From: Bradyrhizobium sp. LLZ17
Lineage (GTDB): Bacteria; Pseudomonadota; Alphaproteobacteria; Rhizobiales; Xanthobacteraceae
Assembly: GCF_041200145.1 (NCBI RefSeq)
Contig: NZ_CP165734.1
Location: forward strand, 3,472,001 to 3,536,000
DNA: 64,000 nt
Direction of reading: 5' to 3'
Part shown: positions 61,599 through 64,000 of the stretch, one piece after another
Layout of the letters: the number at the start of each line of letters is the position of its first letter
Numbering within the stretch: the first letter of the stretch is position 1
Notes under the pieces: model-generated
Told to the model about the DNA's origin: nothing
Databases searched by the model: none
The model's input: only the letters and a program-made list of their open reading frames with translations
Program-made: the position numbers and the translations under genes

Positions 61599-62194
61599 TC
61601 CATGCCGCTCACCCATCGCTCGCCGCAACACTTGGCTGTGCATGGTTGATGTTAGCCGAGGCGCTTCGATTGAGCTCCTGAGGAGCTTTGAAGCTGGTGG
61701 AATCGAACGACAGCGACCTCGCTAGTTGATGAATCTAATGTCTCCAGGGGCCGGCAGGCTTGCTTCGAACCTGCCGAAAATGCTGCAGGCTCCGGTTTGT
61801 CTCAAGCATCCGGAAGCAGGCTCTCTCTGGCCATCTTTAACGTCCTCTTCGTCGAAGCCAATATGCGATTCCCCTCAGCTCTGGCGCTTATTCATCAAAA
61901 GGGCCGGCCGCTCGTTTCATCGGGCAGCGGCGTGGGCTCAACTCTGTTCGTGGGAAGCAGGGCTTGAGTTGATTTAGCTCAAGCACCAGGATTTGCGCTT
62001 TCGTGCGATGGCTTGATGCTTGGAGATGACCTTCACCGACCGAAGGTCGCATGTTGAGCCATTCTTCGGTATGCGCCTGACCAATTGGATCACGACCACG
62101 CTTCAGAGGATGAGTGCGGCAGCCCACTGCACTGCAGTGCGACGGCCTGCGGCTGCCCGAGCTATCGCCAATTTTTGGTGACGACCGGGCCCGG
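61599..62194. other. Gap before the insertion-sequence remnants
   Basis: No supported gene. A 12-bp palindrome GCACTGCAGTGC (62129-62140) and a 14-bp palindrome GACCGGGCCCGGTC (62184-62197) lie near the end of the IS256 remnant; they may belong to its terminal region. Confidence 0.4.
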
Positions 62195-62455
62195 TCAGGC
62201 GGCGGCGGTTATGGGCTGACGGTCAGTCGGTTTAGCGACGACCTCGATCCCGTCGTTGAATGTCACACCAAGAACGAGTTTTGGCAACTGGTTGTGGCCA
62301 TCGAGACGGCGCCAGCTTTTGTGTGCGGCCTCAAGCAGTTTGAAGACCATCGCGAGCGCCGTCCTGTTGGATAGGCAGCCTTTCGATCGGATGGTGCGGT
62401 GGCGCACGGTGGCGAAGGTGCTTTCGATGGGGTTGGTAACCGGTATGAGAGTTTC
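62195..62455 (-). mobile_element. IS256-family (Mutator-type) transposase, C-terminal fragment
   Basis: The last ~85 codons read VTNPIESTFATVRHRTIRSK, then TALAMVFKLLEAAHKSWRRL and LPKLVLGVTFNDGIEV, the well-conserved C-terminus of IS256/Mutator transposases. Upstream of about 62455 the frame loses all similarity, so the element is truncated, with the IS110 remnant inserted or abutting beyond 62690. Non-functional. Confidence 0.85.
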
Positions 62456-62687
62456 TCGGTGCCGATGTTCCGCTGCGATATTCAAGATCGTAGCGTATGG
62501 TGCGACCATCGGGACAGACGCACCGGGAGCACGAAGGTGCGGGCAGGCCGATGCATTCGATGAGCCGCGAGCTCGAGTTAGTAGCTGGCCGCCTCTGCGA
62601 CTCGCCCGGTTGCGCTGAGAGCGCGAATCCGTAGTTGTCGTGTCGCCCGTAGCTCCCGTCATATGGTCTGATTGGCAGGAGGTGCGA

Positions 62688-63920
62688 ATGCGACGGGTGA
62701 TTGGCATCGACGTCCACCGAACTTTCGGGGAGGTGGTGATTTGGGAGGATGGCAGGCTCCGACATGCGGGCCGCATTGATATGACGCGGACTGCGTTGGA
62801 GGGTTGGCAAGACCCTGCTGGCCAGTGATGAGGTGGTGGTCGAAGCGACCGGCAACAGCATGGCGGTATCGCGGGTTCTGGCACCGTTCGTGGCACGGGT
62901 GATTATCGCCAATCCGCTGCAGGTGAAGGCGATCGCCCAGGCTCACGTCAAGACCGACAAGATCGATGCCGGCACGCTCGCCAGTCTGCAGGCGGCTGGG
63001 TACCTGCCGCAGATCTGGACGCCTGACGCGGAGACGGAACGCAAGCGTCGGCTGGTGGCGCGGCGCTACCAGGTCGTGCGGCATCGCACGCGGCTCAAGA
63101 ACGAGGTGCATTCGATCCTGCACGCGCACCTGATCCCGAAGTGCCCGCATGCCGATCTTTTCAACGGCCGCGGCCGGGCGTGGTTGGTCGCCCAACCGTT
63201 GCCGGACGATGAGCGCGCGGCGATCGATCGGCACGTCCGCGAGCTTGACCGGCTGGCGGAAGATTTGGCCCTGCTCGACCGCGAGATAGCGCAGGACGCC
63301 ATCGACGATTCCGCGGTCAACAGATTGATGACGATCACCGGCGTCAACTTGGCGGTCGCTGCCGGCATCATGGCGGCGATCGGCGACATCAGCCGGTTCA
63401 ACAGCCCGCAGAAGCTGGTGAGCTATTTTGGGCTGAACCCGCGGGTGCGGCAGTCCGGACTGGGCGCCGCCCATCACGGCCACATCAGCAAGATCGGCCG
63501 CAGTCACGCGCGCGCCATGCTGGTCGAGGCGGCCTGGGCAGCGGCCAAGGCGCCCGGTCCGCTGCATGCGTTTTTCGTGCGCATCCGCGCCCGGCGCGGC
63601 CATCAGATCGCCGCGGCGGCCGTGGCGCGGAAGCTCACCGTGCTTTGCTGGCATTTGTTGACGAAAGGCGAGGATTACCTGTGGGCGCGCCCGGCACTGG
63701 TCGCCATCAAGACCCCGCGATGCAGCTTCAAGCCGGACATCCGCAACAGAAAGGCAGCCGGCGTGGGCCAGCGTATGCCTACAACATCAAGGCATTGCGC
63801 GACCGCGAGATGTTGATTGCCGCACAGGCGGAGCAAAGCTACGAGCGTTTGGTGACGCAATGGAAACCACGGCGGCCAAAAACCGGCGCGCGGGCGCCTC
63901 AGCTCAGCAAGACAAAATAG
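62688..63920 (+). mobile_element. IS110-family transposase, disrupted by two frameshifts
   Basis: Restored, the gene would encode about 410 residues: N-terminal RuvC-like DEDD domain (RRVIGIDVHRTFGEVVIWED, VVVEATGNSMAV, TDKIDAGTLASL), then the C-terminal transposase_20 domain (ITGVNLAVAAGIMAAIGDIS, FNSPQKLVSYFGLNPR, GRSHARAMLVEAAWAA). The frame shifts by one near 62805-62815 and back near 63700, where AYAYNIKALRDRE resumes the family C-terminus. The first break leaves 47 codons, so the copy is probably dead. IS110 elements lack long inverted repeats, and exact ends could not be set. Confidence 0.88.
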
Positions 63921-64000
63921 GGCAGCCTGGTGGCGCTTGCAGCCGATGCGCCACGCTTCGCCACGAGGTCGCCCGCGCCCGCCAAGGATTAATCCGCCTG

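Noticed and set aside
61685..61705. GTTCGATTCC on the minus strand, like a tRNA T-arm
   Set aside because: No cloverleaf could be drawn around it.

Overview
The window looks like part of the symbiosis island of a Bradyrhizobium. It carries a contiguous Nod-factor operon in the order known from that genus (nodY-A-B-C-S-U-I-J-nolO-nodZ), read leftwards from a nod box divergent from nodD1. It is followed by fixR-nifA-fixA. The wider region also holds noeL-nolK-nodM, nolA, a biotin cluster with panD, decayed insertion sequences, and long stretches of gene-poor sequence.

Layout. 0.4-11 kb: a PaiB-like flavin-binding protein, a very large Ser/Thr kinase-ATPase-histidine kinase gene broken by two frameshifts, and a FixJ/NodW-type response regulator followed by a receiver-only protein. 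11-15 kb: an EctB-like aminotransferase and a frameshifted membrane acyltransferase, with strong palindromes on both sides of it. 15.6-20.1 kb: bioB-panD-bioF-bioD-bioA (minus). 20-28.9 kb: accessory DNA with small genes and a 705-residue protein made of about twelve SKWP-type repeats, a candidate type III effector. 28.9-33 kb: noeL, nolK and nodM (GDP-fucose and glucosamine-6-phosphate supply). 33.7-35.1 kb: a citrate-type MFS transporter. 35.5-39.6 kb: fixR, nifA, fixA with sigma-54 promoter elements. 40.5-51.1 kb: the nod operon. 51.4-60 kb: nodD1, nolA, an orphan periplasmic binding protein, a HisC-like aminotransferase and a luciferase-like monooxygenase. 60-64 kb: small genes, then IS256 and IS110 remnants.

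How it fits together. NodD1 with plant flavonoids would switch on the nod box. NodM, NoeL and NolK supply sugar precursors. NodC, NodB, NodA and NodS build and acylate the chitin backbone. NodU and NolO carbamoylate it, NodZ fucosylates it, and NodI/J export it. FixR-NifA then switches on nitrogen-fixation genes such as fixA inside the low-oxygen nodule.

The most unusual signal is a compact box of about 31 bp present five times (7836-7866 minus; 22473-22503, 27102-27132, 54496-54526 and 55447-55477 plus). It has TTGA, a fixed 19-base spacer with the core ACGTAGCGTCA, and usually a TAnnnT hexamer. This is the geometry of MerR-family promoters, and one copy sits directly in front of nolA, the only MerR-family gene seen here. 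It may define an undescribed NolA regulon. Other notable items are the SKWP-repeat protein, NodY as a degenerate receiver domain, an enhancer-binding-protein relic next to the fixA enhancer, and several single-base frameshifts in G/C runs, which may be decay or assembly error.
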